From assembly GCA_048013815.1 (NCBI GenBank), contig CM106585.1, forward strand, positions 3,968,001 through 4,032,000: a DNA stretch of 64,000 bases, read 5' to 3'. Position numbers and translations under genes: made by a program. Of this stretch, positions 37,607 to 48,175 are shown piece after piece (the first letter of the stretch is position 1; each line of letters opens with the position of its first letter). The notes beneath the pieces are model-generated. The model had not been told where the DNA came from and ran no database searches. It saw only the letters and a list, made by a program, of their open reading frames with translations. Origin of the DNA: Setoptus koraiensis (lineage: Eukaryota; Arthropoda).

Positions 37607-38797
37607 TACTCACGACGAGAGAGGTCTTGCCAGACGGAGCAATAGAGAGCGCATCGGGTGGTCGCCCGTCGGGGCCCCACGCTGCAACTGCCACTGGCTC
37701 GCACCATGGCGTCCCCGAGATTGAATCCCGGCCACGCGATAGTGTTGCCGGCTATTGTATTGCTGTAGCGGTTGTAGTGGCAGTGGCAGCGCAAATATTG
37801 GGAGCGGATATTGGACGGATATTGGGCGCTGTCTGCTAGAAACTTTCTAGTATTTTAAGCATTTTAGTGCGAGGCCCAAGATGCGGGATTGTCGGCCGGT
37901 GCCGACAAGCGACCACTGGCCAGCAGCAACTTTTTTTTTGTTGTCTGGTCCGAGGGCAAACACTCCGCCGAGGGACGCCACTCTGCAAACAAACAAGTGC
38001 CCAAGTTGACAGGCACTTGTAGGCACCCCAACAGTCCATTTCATTGGCTGGTTGGACGGCCCACGCAATAGACTGGCGTGGCCCCCATTACAATCAAGTT
38101 ATTGTCGTGCCCATCCGTTTTAGATTTTCCATTTGTCGCAACTATTTTCGCATCACCTGCTGGCTGACGCACTATATACATTGATAGTCCATTCTTTTCA
38201 ATTGCACACAATTCTTATTTTTCGCGAGAAAAAAAAACAGAAAGAGATGGAAACGTTTCATCAAGCCTCTCTGGGCGCATTCTCGAGAATTTGCCCAGAA
38301 AGGCCATTTCGGCCGGGTTCAATTCTGCGTATCTTGGCCCCGCACAGATATAGGCGCGATCTGATCTATCTGCGATTCAATCAACGAGCAACGGCAGCCA
38401 GTAACTTTGTCCGCCAGTCAGTGGCCTCCCAGCGGCTCTGGTCGACTCTGCGGACATCCAAGGCGGCGCCACGTTTCCTAGCCAGCGAGTTAATCCGTGC
38501 GGCCGAGGAAGGCTAAAGATTATCGACGACTCGATAATTAAAAATAACGAGTAACGGTCGCCGAGACGGCTTGCGGCTATCTGTTGATCGGATCTCGCTA
38601 CTGGTCGACAAATAACTTGTCGGCCAGCGCCATAAACTTTTGCTCGCCGGAGCCCGTCGCACGCTGATGCAAACAACTGGGCCCACTTGTCAGCCGAAAA
38701 AGACTGGGCACAACTTGAAACAACCGAAGACAGCTGGAAACGACCGAAATTAAGTAAAAAGATTGCTCAAGTTTTGTCCCGACGACACAACACTCAC

Positions 38798-39005
38798 CGG
38801 ATATGCCGGCGCCTTGGTGGGCTGGCTGGCGCCACGGCTGCCAATTGTCGACATTTGAGGTTGATGATTGCTCTTGCTGCTGCTGCTGCTCGACTTGCTG
38901 ATTTCGATTCTCTTCTGCGGCCTCAGTTGATTTTATTATGTAACAATTGTTTAGCACTGCTATTGCCACTGTCGCTATGAGTAGCCGATGATTTGGTGAT
39001 GACAT
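38798..39005 (-). CDS. side-like: Proposed exon 1 (signal peptide) of the sidestep-like gene
   Basis: ATG at 39005 opens a 69-codon frame starting MSSPNHRLLIATVAIAVLNN, a good secretory signal with cleavage likely near STEA, then a Gln-rich stretch. It ends TCC G before a consensus GTGAGT donor, phase 1. The receptor body at 9667-16707 lacks a start and a signal peptide, begins at a phase-1 acceptor on the same strand, and nothing else suitable lies between. Joining gives GIS-ARSPID and brings the total to 1754 codons including the stop. The link across 22 kb is inference; another unseen upstream exon could be the true partner. Confidence 0.68.
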
Positions 39006-40957
39006 TGTTGTTTCACATTGCTTTCCGATGATGATCGCACAAAAACTAAACTGTCACTTCATACGGGTTGGCCTGTGATTCGACAAAAGTTTCTCGTTAC
39101 TCATGGCACCATATCAGTGAGACGATATAAATGTGAACCGATAACATTTGAGGCCGACATTTGAGGCCAATGGAATCGTCGTCGTCGTCGCAACTTTAGC
39201 GCCATAGTTCATGCGCGCAATTTAAGCGCGGTATCGCACTATGTGAGCCTTGTTCGCTTTTGTCAGTCCTGCTGAGCAGAGCGTCCGCCAGGGGAGCTGT
39301 TGACGCGATCATGAACACACAGCGATTGCCTGTGTGTTCCGTTACATTCTTCATACAAACACATTGATTCATTTTAGTGTGCACTGGTCGCAGTTACGAA
39401 AACGCATCCTATTCAGTCCAAATGCTATTGGCAATCATTCTGCAGATCGAACAAACTGCCGCTCGCTCGCAATGCTAAATGAAAGCCGCGAGCGCCGCCC
39501 TCGCGGCGCTAATCTCAACTTGTCGTTGCAACAGTGGATTAGCGACACCCACATACACACAGTGCTTGCGCTATATTTTTGCGCCCATAAAGCGCAGCTA
39601 ACTGTGATCTGCACCACTGTGCGAGCATCTGTGTGTGTTTGTATGAGCACAGAATATGGGCAGAGAGCAAGGAGAAAGAGAAGTTTTACGCACCCAAAAG
39701 TATATGAACAAACAAACAACATTGGGTGCGGCGAACAAGTTTTCAACTCAACACAAGAATGTTCCAAGCCGCCAGTTCGGCTAAAGTGCAGCCCTAATGC
39801 TATAGCTTGCGCACACAGTGCCAGAAGGATAAACTTTCAAGAGCGCTCAAGTGGAGGTCATTCGATTATTAGGCACAACGGTGGCACAATGATGCACGGA
39901 GCTATTTTTGGGGGCGATTGGAAAATTTGTTAAAAAATGTCTACGCAAAACTGACTGATTGCCGGTGTGGGGGCGCATCGAACGCTAAAATCCGCATCAC
40001 TTTTCGTTATTATCGCGTTCTTGTTGCAACATACAGCCACTCAGAATTGGCATTTATTGTGCCAACCGTTGTGCGGTGCACATTGCACAGTTTTGGGGTG
40101 CACACCCTGTGCACAAGCTTCACAACGCTTTTGCCGAAATGCACTGTGATTAGTAGCGTAGAACATTTGCCCAGAGTAGAGCTTTTGGTTGTAGCACCCT
40201 TTACGCTCACACAGACAGAGTAGCGCTAATAATAATAATAATAATAGTAATAATAGTTATAGTAATGGTAATAATTACGATAATAATATTATTAATAATA
40301 TCACTGATAATACTGCTAGCTGCTAGTAATAACAAACTATACGACTAGTAGACAAATCAAATATACATACAGACACACACACACAAATATATACAATAGT
40401 ATTAGGCGAGGAAAAGGCAAATATTCAACAACGATCCATAACACAATAGTAACTTGTAATAAAATAAATGAAGATAAGGAAAAAAGAAGAAATGTTTTTC
40501 TAGAGTATGCAACATCGTCATTGCTTTTATTCCTAATCTGATAGAATTATTTTAGCTCATTCTATATTGATGCCGATACCACAATTCATTATCAGGGAAC
40601 AACATCTATTTACTGGACGTTCATTCTAGGCCCATTGTTATCATCATCTGTTATACAATTTACCATATTATTATTATCATCATCACTTTATCCCCATATT
40701 GTTATTATTGTTGGCATATTATTGTTCTTTCTCACCCGAACAATAATCACCACAAATAAGGAAACGCCAAATCGGCCACCACATTATTACACCACATTTG
40801 TAAATAACCAGTCATTACCATAAACCACCAATCATCATTGCGTCATACACAACCAACAATATTAAGTCATTACAAAAACAAACACCATTTCAACCCAAAA
40901 ACACCCCCTCCCACACACACTCACATACACACACAATTAACAACATCGATCATCGTC
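39006..40957. promoter_or_regulatory. Divergent intergenic region between the sidestep-like exon 1 and the CCCH gene
   Basis: Head-to-head region that should contain both promoters and 5' UTRs. No clear TATA box was fixed. A 600-nt open frame on the plus strand (39334-39933) has no ATG at its start, no recognisable domain and a cysteine/arginine-rich composition; I do not call it a gene. An AAT-rich run lies at about 40227-40262, and 40440-40465 has an AATAAA-like run. Confidence 0.5.
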
Positions 40958-42238
40958 ATGGATTGGCCTGAGTGGTCCTCTTCTCATTCATCATCAATTA
41001 AGTCTATTTCAAGGTGCCCTCTATCATCGACAATTAGCATATTTAGTGATGAACCGCCATTAATATCGCTACTAACATCGCGCAATGCCGATCGCACCAC
41101 ATCATCACCCCATGATAGAGACTTAATAGGATTAACTATCAGCACAGCACCAACAACGACAACATCAACAACAAACCCGACAACAATTACAACCACCGCC
41201 AACAACAACAACAACAACAATACCATCACCTCTGCTACTAAAGATCATTCACCTAGACTTGAAGCAGATTTCACTCATCTTAATAGTCACCTACTTGAAT
41301 TACAAAAGGAAATCAAGGAGGAAGAGGATGAAATATTTGCTGATATTAATAGCGCAATTGATAGTCATACAAACTTCAGATCATCATATTTCAGTTATAA
41401 CCCCCACCATCCCTTAGCTTCGGCTTCTGTAGAATCGGCTCTAAGTCTCAGACAAAACTTGATTAAATCTTCTACTAGCGGCCTCAATAATAGCGATGGC
41501 AACAGCTACGATAGCTCCGATTTTAATACCACCACCAATGACGATGATAACGACCGTCAACAATCAATCTTACTCAAATTCGGAGTCGACGTCGCACATT
41601 CAACACATCAATGGTGGTCAGAGAACGATGGCAGCTCCAGAGAAAGCGAAGAAAAATGCAACACACAAGTAGCGGATGATGAGGACGATGTCTACGATGA
41701 AGAGGATAATAATGTTGCACTTACATATGGTTTCAACAACTATTGTGAGGATCAAAATCAATATTGTTCAAACGATGTCGAGGAACACATGGCGGGCTCT
41801 TATATAGATCAAACTGATCCAGAGTTGCTTAATTACCAAGTCAACAATTTACCTAAACCTTGCGTTTTCTTTCTGGAGGGAAATTGTCGAAGGAGTGATT
41901 GTAAATATTCTCACGATCTTTCTAATATTACTTGCAAATATTGGATCGAAGGGTTCTGTTTCAAGGGTGATTTGTGCCCATTTCTTCATAGCTTCAAGAT
42001 ACCAGGAGAAGGTCAAGATGTTATTATAAATGAAGATGGTTCTGATATCAATTCAAATCATGCAATTAATCCAACCTTCACAATTGAATCTGAGGCCGAT
42101 TTTCCCTCTCTGCCGCTGGATCCGCCAGTTGTCTGTGCCGCCGAGACAGCTCATCTCAGAGATATTAAGGACGAAATACTAAAAGCAAATCCAGCGGTCG
42201 TCTTTAAAATGGCCAAGAAGAAGCGTAAACGAGGCTGA
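40958..42238 (+). CDS. CCCH-type zinc-finger protein
   Basis: Single-exon gene, 426 aa from ATG at 40958 (MDWPEWSS). The frame stays open upstream but has no earlier ATG. Two adjacent CCCH fingers: C302-C310-C315-H319 (spacing 7-4-3) and C326-C334-C340-H344 (7-5-3), a compact pair of the kind that binds RNA. The N-terminal 300 residues are acidic and rich in Ser, Thr and Asn, with an Asn run near residue 85 and an acidic stretch near 240-255. After the fingers comes EADFPSL, and the C-terminus is basic (KKKRKRG), a likely nuclear signal. No SMR, G-patch or RING domain was found, so the subfamily stays open. Its 3' end faces the PAICS-like gene 1 in a tail-to-tail arrangement; an AATAAA on this strand at 42767 overlaps that gene's stop region. 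Confidence 0.85.
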   Translation: MDWPEWSSSHSSSIKSISRCPLSSTISIFSDEPPLISLLTSRNADRTTSSPHDRDLIGLTISTAPTTTTSTTNPTTITTTANNNNNNNTITSATKDHSPRLEADFTHLNSHLLELQKEIKEEEDEIFADINSAIDSHTNFRSSYFSYNPHHPLASASVESALSLRQNLIKSSTSGLNNSDGNSYDSSDFNTTTNDDDNDRQQSILLKFGVDVAHSTHQWWSENDGSSRESEEKCNTQVADDEDDVYDEEDNNVALTYGFNNYCEDQNQYCSNDVEEHMAGSYIDQTDPELLNYQVNNLPKPCVFFLEGNCRRSDCKYSHDLSNITCKYWIEGFCFKGDLCPFLHSFKIPGEGQDVIINEDGSDINSNHAINPTFTIESEADFPSLPLDPPVVCAAETAHLRDIKDEILKANPAVVFKMAKKKRKRG

Positions 42239-42764
42239 AATTGAGAGTCAATTCACATCACCAGCTCAACCTATTATCTTTCCTAGTAGACATCATCTTA
42301 CCTTACCATCATTGATAACGAAGGTTTTAGTGTTGACATCCTGCAACACACATCTACAAGATTGAACCAACCATAAAAAAAAATCATTACATTTTAAATA
42401 TCGAAATTACTATACATTCATCTGTGATATTTGTGGCTTTGTGAATTCGCAAGTTCAAAATAACAAACTTTCATTATGAACCATCATTAATCAATTCACA
42501 CTGTCTCGTGTCTCCATCAATCTATCATAGGATATAAGAGTTAGTTTCCTTGCGACAAGCGAGTTTTTCATGTGATCTTGTTTATTTCTGTTTCATTTTA
42601 TTGGGTCTCGTGAAGGGAGATTTTTCTGTCTCTCGAGTGGGTAATGGAATGCCATAACTTATAAAACTGCATGGGCAACAAGGCATTGTATGAATATGCA
42701 AACAAGACACATTTGTAGTGTCGTTAGAAAGTATATATGTGATCAAGGAGGCCTGTGTGATACA
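42239..42764. other. Convergent 3' region
   Basis: Shared 3' sequence of the CCCH gene (+) and PAICS-like gene 1 (-). On the minus strand AATAAA lies at 42581-42586 and 42597-42602, plausible poly(A) signals for the PAICS-like gene. From about 42540 rightwards the sequence is homologous to 44960-45182, marking the left edge of the tandem duplication. Confidence 0.6.
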
Positions 42765-44097
42765 TCAATAAAAAATCAACCCTGAGGATACCCTATCCCT
42801 TCTCTCGAAGTAGCTAAGATAAGCGTGTAGCTCAATTACGCCTAGCGCATTGTTGGCTCGTATGAATTTCATTTTGCACCAAACGTAAATATCATCATTT
42901 GCTATAATTCGAGCGGCAGCCCTGGCACAACTTTTGGCACCCAGAACTGTTGTGCAACCAAGACCCGACGGCAATATGAGATTGGCACCAAGTTGTTCAC
43001 GAGGAGTTGTAGGTGGAAAACAATTTATCACGGGTATGTCCGAATTTCCGTTCACTACTTGACCCAATGCGTTACTTTCGTTGCATATTGCGATGATGCA
43101 TTTACATGATGGCCATTGATTCAATCTGGCTACCACTTCCAGCAAGTTTTGAGTTGATTCATGGACCGAGGTGGTAATAGTTGCAACTGTGAAAATTCCA
43201 CACGAATCTTCCAGTTCCTTGACTATTTCCTTGGCAATTTCCTTGGAAATTTCCTCTCCATCGCGATTTTCATCTATTAGGATAGCAATCGATGGCGTAG
43301 ACATTGATTTTGGTGGACTATGTTGTGAGATCAATGTTTCCAATAATTCTTCTTTTACGGTCACAGGAAGGCATAGTTCCCACAATACAATTTTGACTCC
43401 CTCTGATATTCGAATGACTCCGATTCGAACTTCCACATGCGTCAAAAGCTCATGGACGCCCATCAAACAGACCCGCTCCAAAATCTCAAAAACAACTGTT
43501 GCCAAACTATCCACATCCGCCACCATATTCGTTACTACGACTGCCCTGATGGACATGTCCAAATCTGCAAATTTTTTCATTGCCATCTCCTCTCTAGACC
43601 ACAGTCTTCGGTTATCGGGATCATCCAACGTATGGCGCTCTATCAGTAATGGTGCAAACCTAGAAGCTAATTCAATTTTAGGATGACGTTCTACAAATTC
43701 AGGTGTTGCTATACGATAGGGGGACCAAACAGATTCAAATATCTTGCATTTCTTGGCAACAAAACCAATCTCTGAATCAGAGACACACTCAACGAATGAG
43801 GTGCGTACTCCGATAGTATTGAGAAATTTCAAAACAGAAAAGGATTGTCGTATCGCCGGAACATCTTCACCCTTTCTCTCAACAAACCAATAATCTTCGA
43901 TCTCTTTATGCTGATAGAATCGACACCATTCATCCTCATCAATCAGTTCTCCTTTGACCGCTAACAAATCGATATAACAAATTGTGACGAATGGTAAATG
44001 AAACGATTATAAATGATGAATGCGCTATTTAAGTTTCGAGAGGCTCATCTATTCTGTTCACAACCAGCTGGCTAAACTCACCCTCCAAACTACCCAT
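42765..44097 (-). CDS. PAICS-like protein 1 (divergent, probably not a normal purine enzyme)
   Basis: Two exons: 44082-44097 (ATG, encoding MGSLE plus one base) and 42765-43960, across a 121-bp phase-1 intron (GTGAGT, TTGTTAG); 403 aa. The layout matches bifunctional PAICS, which makes CAIR and then SAICAR in purine synthesis: SAICAR-synthetase half (IGVRTSFVECVSDSEIGFVA, YRIATPEFVERHP) then AIR-carboxylase half (ESNALGQVVNG, PSGLGCTTVLGAKSCARAA). Several hallmarks are missing: the N-terminal GKTK nucleotide loop, the KIEFG acidic motif (here EVRIG), the DNDSWR block, the GSTSD loop (here DENRD), and SAHK (here SVHES). An intact long frame argues for retained function, perhaps structural or regulatory. 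An ATG-less open frame before the acceptor shows that the small first exon is needed. Tandem paralogue at 45183-46482. Confidence 0.85.
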
Positions 44098-44500
44098 GAT
44101 TGCTCTCACAGAAATGTTTTTTCAGTATGAGGTGTGCTTGCAAAGAATTTACAGAGATATCTCGTTTGGGCGACGATTTATTTGAATTTTAATGTTTTCC
44201 TTTCGCTCAGCAACGAGTGTTTGCAGCAACCGACATGTGTGTTGTTTGTTAGATTGGCTTCCATCCAATAAGCCACACACCGAGCCTATCTAACAGTTCG
44301 GTGACAACTACATTCTTTTGCAATTGTCCGTGTCGTATAAATATCGTCAACGTATCGATCAAATATTGCTGCGCGATTCAATGTCACCGCATAAGTCACC
44401 CGTTGAATACCCGGCAAAGAGATTGTCATCATAATTGATCTAGATGATATTCATCATGATACACATCAGATGAAGCTCCCTTGAGGTCCACAGCACGATG
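44098..44500. promoter_or_regulatory. Upstream region of PAICS-like gene 1
   Basis: About 44098-44290 is nearly identical to 46483-46680 upstream of the second copy. 44290-44400 is a roughly 110-bp stretch absent from copy 2. About 44400-44500 is again shared with 46675-46785. It presumably carries the promoter of the minus-strand gene. Confidence 0.6.
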
Positions 44501-44504
44501 CAGC

Positions 44505-44935
44505 GGGAGTCAGTTGAATGTCCAAATCATTATCAAAGATTACAAAAAAAAAAAAAAACGATTAATATCATATATAGATCATCTCTATAATTCTGATAGC
44601 AAGCGTTGAATTTAGTGTGCCCGTAGAAATGTTTTATTCAATTCTGGTTTCACCCGCACCTGCCTCTATCTACCAATACTGGCAGCAACGGATACCAATT
44701 GGCAGAATCGGCAGAAATACGACAGGAAGTGGTTTGAGCCATTGATTTTCTGCCTACAAGTTAAGCCATTAAAGTGAAACAGTGTGGGGAGGACAGATTG
44801 TCGCTCGTATAGCGCCGAAATATTTTTCCCACGGAAACTGACTATGATAATAAAGAGCGGATTTGACTCAGAACTCGATCATCTTTGATATAAGTTTGTC
44901 CGTAAGAGTTGGTTCCTCATCTTACAATTCAGCCC
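44505..44935 (-). pseudogene. Decayed fragment of the neighbouring MFS transporter gene
   Basis: Matches 48310-48780, which is the acceptor side of intron 2, intron 2 itself and the 3' part of exon 2 of the transporter. Shared blocks include ATTAAAGTGAAACAGTGT (about 44768; 48635) and GATCATCTTTGAT (about 44877; 48742). The stretch around 44630-44750 has diverged beyond recognition and no frame is kept. Exon 3 and the 1.5-kb spacer present in the intact locus are missing. This is a by-product of the tandem duplication that made the PAICS-like pair, not an independent gene. Confidence 0.8.
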
Positions 44936-45182
44936 CTGAGAATCACCAAAGAATACGATGATTCATTGCGGCAAGCAAGAGTTTTTTCTTGTTATCTTGT
45001 TGCTTCTGTTTCATTTTATTGAGTCCCTCGAAAGAGGTTTCTTCTGTTTCTCGGGTGGCCACCGGTATACCAAAAAGTATAAAACTACGTGGACAACCAG
45101 GCATTGTATGGATATACAAACAAGACACATTTAAGGTGTCGCTAGAAAATATTTATGCTATCGTGGAGGCCTGTGTGACACA

Positions 45183-46482
45183 TCAATAATAAATAGGCCT
45201 ATTTGATACCTTCGATCTCTCATAGTCGTCAGTATGATGCTTCTTCATCGTGTCGAACGCAGCTTGGGATCGTATGAATCTCATTTTAAACCAAACGTTT
45301 ATATCATCATTGGCTACAATTTGAGCCGCAGCCCTGGCACAGTTTTTGGCACCTAAAATTGTGGTGCAACCAAGACAACCAATCGGTAATATCAAATTGG
45401 CGCCGAGTTGTTCGAGATGAGTCGAAGGTGGAAAACAATTTATCACGGGTAGGTCTGAAGTTCCATTCAACACTTGGCCTAGTGCGTTACTTTCATGGCA
45501 TATTGCGATGATGCATTTACATGAAGGTGAATTCAATGAATTCAATCTTGCTACAACGTCAAGCAAGTTTTGAGGTGCTGCATGGGCCGAGATGGAAATT
45601 AATGTAACTTTGAAAATTCCCCAATAATCTTTTAGTTCCTTGATTATTTCCTCGGCAAAATCCCGGCTCTCGAGAATCTCCATCACGATAACAATTGATG
45701 GCGTACACAGTGATTGAGGTGGACCATGATCTGCTATCAGTTTGTCGAAGATTACTTGCGGCATTAACTTACTCAAGAATATCCTCCACAAGATAATCTC
45801 CCTAGATTTTGTAATTGCAAGTTGAAAATATATTTCATCCAAAGACTCATGGTAGGCCAGGCAAACACGCTCTAGAACTTCAAAAACAAGTGCTGACATA
45901 CTGTCTGCTTTTCTACAATTAAAATATCCTCTCAACGAGTCGCTATCAGAGAGCCTACATCCTCTATATCCTTCTGCAGACCGGAGCGTATGGTCATCTG
46001 GATAATGCAGAATACATTGGCCCATCATCAATTTCACAAACCTACAACCTGGTTCAAAATCAGGGTGAAGTTCTACAAAATTAGACGATGCTATACGATG
46101 GGTGGACCAACCAACTGCGAGTACCTTGCATTTCTTGGCAACAAAACCAATCTCTGAATCAGAGACACACTCAACGAATGAGGTGGGTAGTCCAATAGTA
46201 TTGAGTAATTTCAAAAGAGAAATAGATTGCCGTATCATCGGAACATCTTCATTTTCCTCGAACTCAACAAACCAATAATCTTCGATCTCTTTATGCTGAT
46301 AGAATCGACACCAGTCATCCTCATCAATCAGTTCTCCTTTGACCGCTAACAAATCGATATGACAAATTGTGACGAATGGTAGATGAAACGATTATAAATG
46401 ATGAATGCGTTGTTTAAGTTTCGAGAGGCTCATCTATTCTGTTCACAACCAGCTGGCTAAACTCACCCTCCAAACTACCCAT
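45183..46482 (-). CDS. PAICS-like protein 2 (divergent paralogue)
   Basis: Same architecture as copy 1: exon 1 46467-46482 (MGSLE plus one base), 121-bp phase-1 intron, exon 2 45183-46345; 392 aa. The N-terminal 90 residues and the C-terminal PurE-like half (SNALGQVLNGTSDLPVINC, GCTTILGAKNCARAA) are close to copy 1, while roughly residues 90-230 match poorly and differ in length. It keeps SAH of the carboxylase SAHK motif (here SAHAAP) but lacks the lysine, and it also lacks GKTK, the KIEFG acid and DNDSWR, so neither normal reaction is expected. The middle region (for example YRGCRLSDSDS) has no obvious counterpart in PAICS. The frame is intact. The 3' flank carries a minus-strand AATAAA at about 45013, matching that of copy 1. 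Confidence 0.85.
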
Positions 46483-48175
46483 GATTGCTCTCACAGAAAT
46501 GTTTTTTCAGTATGAGGTGTGCTTGCAAAGAATTTACAGAGGTATCTCGTTTGGGCGACGATTTATTTGAACTTTAATGTTTTCCTTTCGCTCAACAAAG
46601 AGTGTTTGCAACAACCGACATGTGTGTTGTTTGTTAGATTGGCTTTCATCCAATAGGCCACACACAGAGCCTATCTCGTTGAACACCCGGCAAAGAGATT
46701 GTCATCATAATTGATCCAGATGATATTTATCATGATACACATCAGATGAAGCTCCCTTGAGGTCTACAGCATGATGCAACCTATGCAATACCATTGCAAA
46801 TATTCATGAGAGCAAATTCAAGTGTAAATCTTTTTCGTGGTGCATTGTTATACTGGCGCCGCTATTGTTAAAGTTTAGTATATGTGTCTCGGGTGAGGCT
46901 ACCAACAACATCGCCGGCAGTTGCAATATTTAGGCGATGCTCGCCATTTGATAATTGTTTCGACCGTTTCGATCAAATCAATCACAAGTCGTGAATAACA
47001 AGAACAAAATCATCGTTCGATATGCAGCGAAACTTGTTCTCTAGTGAATTATGTCCAGCTGCTGGCTACAATTGACCCCAGCGATGGTCATTATCGACTG
47101 TAAAAGTATGGTGACAGCAATATGGTTGTGGGCATCAGCATCATTTGCGATTTGACATGGCGATAGTATTCAATATTTGCCATCAAAATCATGGTGCGAT
47201 TGTGCTGCAAGTCAACGAACAATCGGCAGACAGTCGGATGGTCCGCGCATACTGGCATCCTCTGACACCAAATGATATGATATTGTGAGATTAAACAGAC
47301 CACAATTGCGCAATCATATCATCGGTGGCAATCATGACCATCGATTTGTTTATTTCGCGTTTTTCTGTTATCTGTTGGTGAACTTATTTGTTTCCTGGAT
47401 TCGACTTTAGTTCACTCACATGCTGCGGTTCAACTCCCGGTCGGTTTATCCGTCCGTCGTCGCCCCATTTTCGCGTCATCGATCGGCGCTATACAACAAT
47501 TGATGGGCATGGATATGCGTTCGTTGGAGGGAGGCGGAGGTGCAGCATAGGCCAGACCCAATCTAACAACAACAACAACCAGGCAACGTCAAAACAGCGC
47601 CAGACCAACTCGCGACATCAGTCTGATACTGGCAGGCTCTCGTCTAAGGCGTGCTGACGATGATGAACAATAATGATGATAATAGTCGATCGCGCTAATG
47701 AATTTTGTCGCTAACGAACAAGCCCGACAGTTACCGCGTAGGTATATCGATGTTGATATTGTTCGTCCGGCTGTAGTTGTTGTTGTGACCCCTGCTTCCA
47801 AGATAGTAGTGTCTATGATACATGAAGGTGCTCGTGTTTTAATTGCCCAAGTGTACACAGCCAATCTATTACGTAACACCTGATAGCAGTGACCGTATTG
47901 GTAGAGATTTTCCTTCGAAAAGTTATCGCGAACCTTATATAGAAGTGAAAATCGTCTCGCTCTAAACAAACAACTTGTCAATCACAACCATATCGTACTC
48001 ATTAACTAGCGGACAAGGTCGTCAAGTTACATAATTTAATTGACGTTGTGGAAGAATGTATTCACAACAAATACGTATCTGTTGGAATCAACCTATGTGT
48101 ATCACAAACTTGACAAATTATTAAATAAGTATCATAACAGCTTTGGCGATTCTAACTGTAGTTATAAAAGATGTT
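46483..48175. other. Spacer between PAICS-like gene 2 and the MFS transporter
   Basis: 46483-46790 is homologous to the upstream region of PAICS-like gene 1. 46790-48175 has no counterpart near copy 1. Open frames at 47388-47657 (+) and 47589-47981 (-) have no recognisable domain. It includes two RTTAYRTAAY palindromes (47868-47877, 48026-48035). Confidence 0.55.

Larger units (their letters stand above)
16708..38797 (-). other. Proposed 22-kb first intron of the sidestep-like gene
   Basis: Bounded by donor GTGAGT (38797-38792) after the signal-peptide exon and acceptor AATGACAG at 16708. That AG is the first one after a CTAAC branch-point-like motif near 16775. Both ends are phase 1. Inside, open frames on both strands are products of GC-rich, low-complexity sequence; none resembles a protein or has good splice context. 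The content is many local tandem arrays with unrelated units (8-33 bp), several perfect hairpins, and at least 36 GGGCCC palindromes. All other introns seen here are under 0.7 kb. The arrays and hairpins are listed separately; between them I see nothing recognisable. Confidence 0.65.

Noticed and set aside
39334-39933. 199-codon plus-strand frame upstream of the CCCH gene
   Set aside because: No ATG at the start, no recognisable domain, composition like the surrounding non-coding DNA, and no splice context that would make it an exon.
47400-47450. tRNA-like T-arm sequence (GGTTCAACTCCCGG)
   Set aside because: No A-box or acceptor-stem partner at the right distance; similar partial T-arm matches near 51005 and 37710 also fail.
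47589-47981. Minus-strand frame downstream of the transporter as its last exon (acceptor near 47883)
   Set aside because: It keeps phase 0 but encodes no membrane helix. The exon at 48176-48322 also keeps phase 0, lies closer (115-bp intron) and supplies a good helix 12 and a stop.
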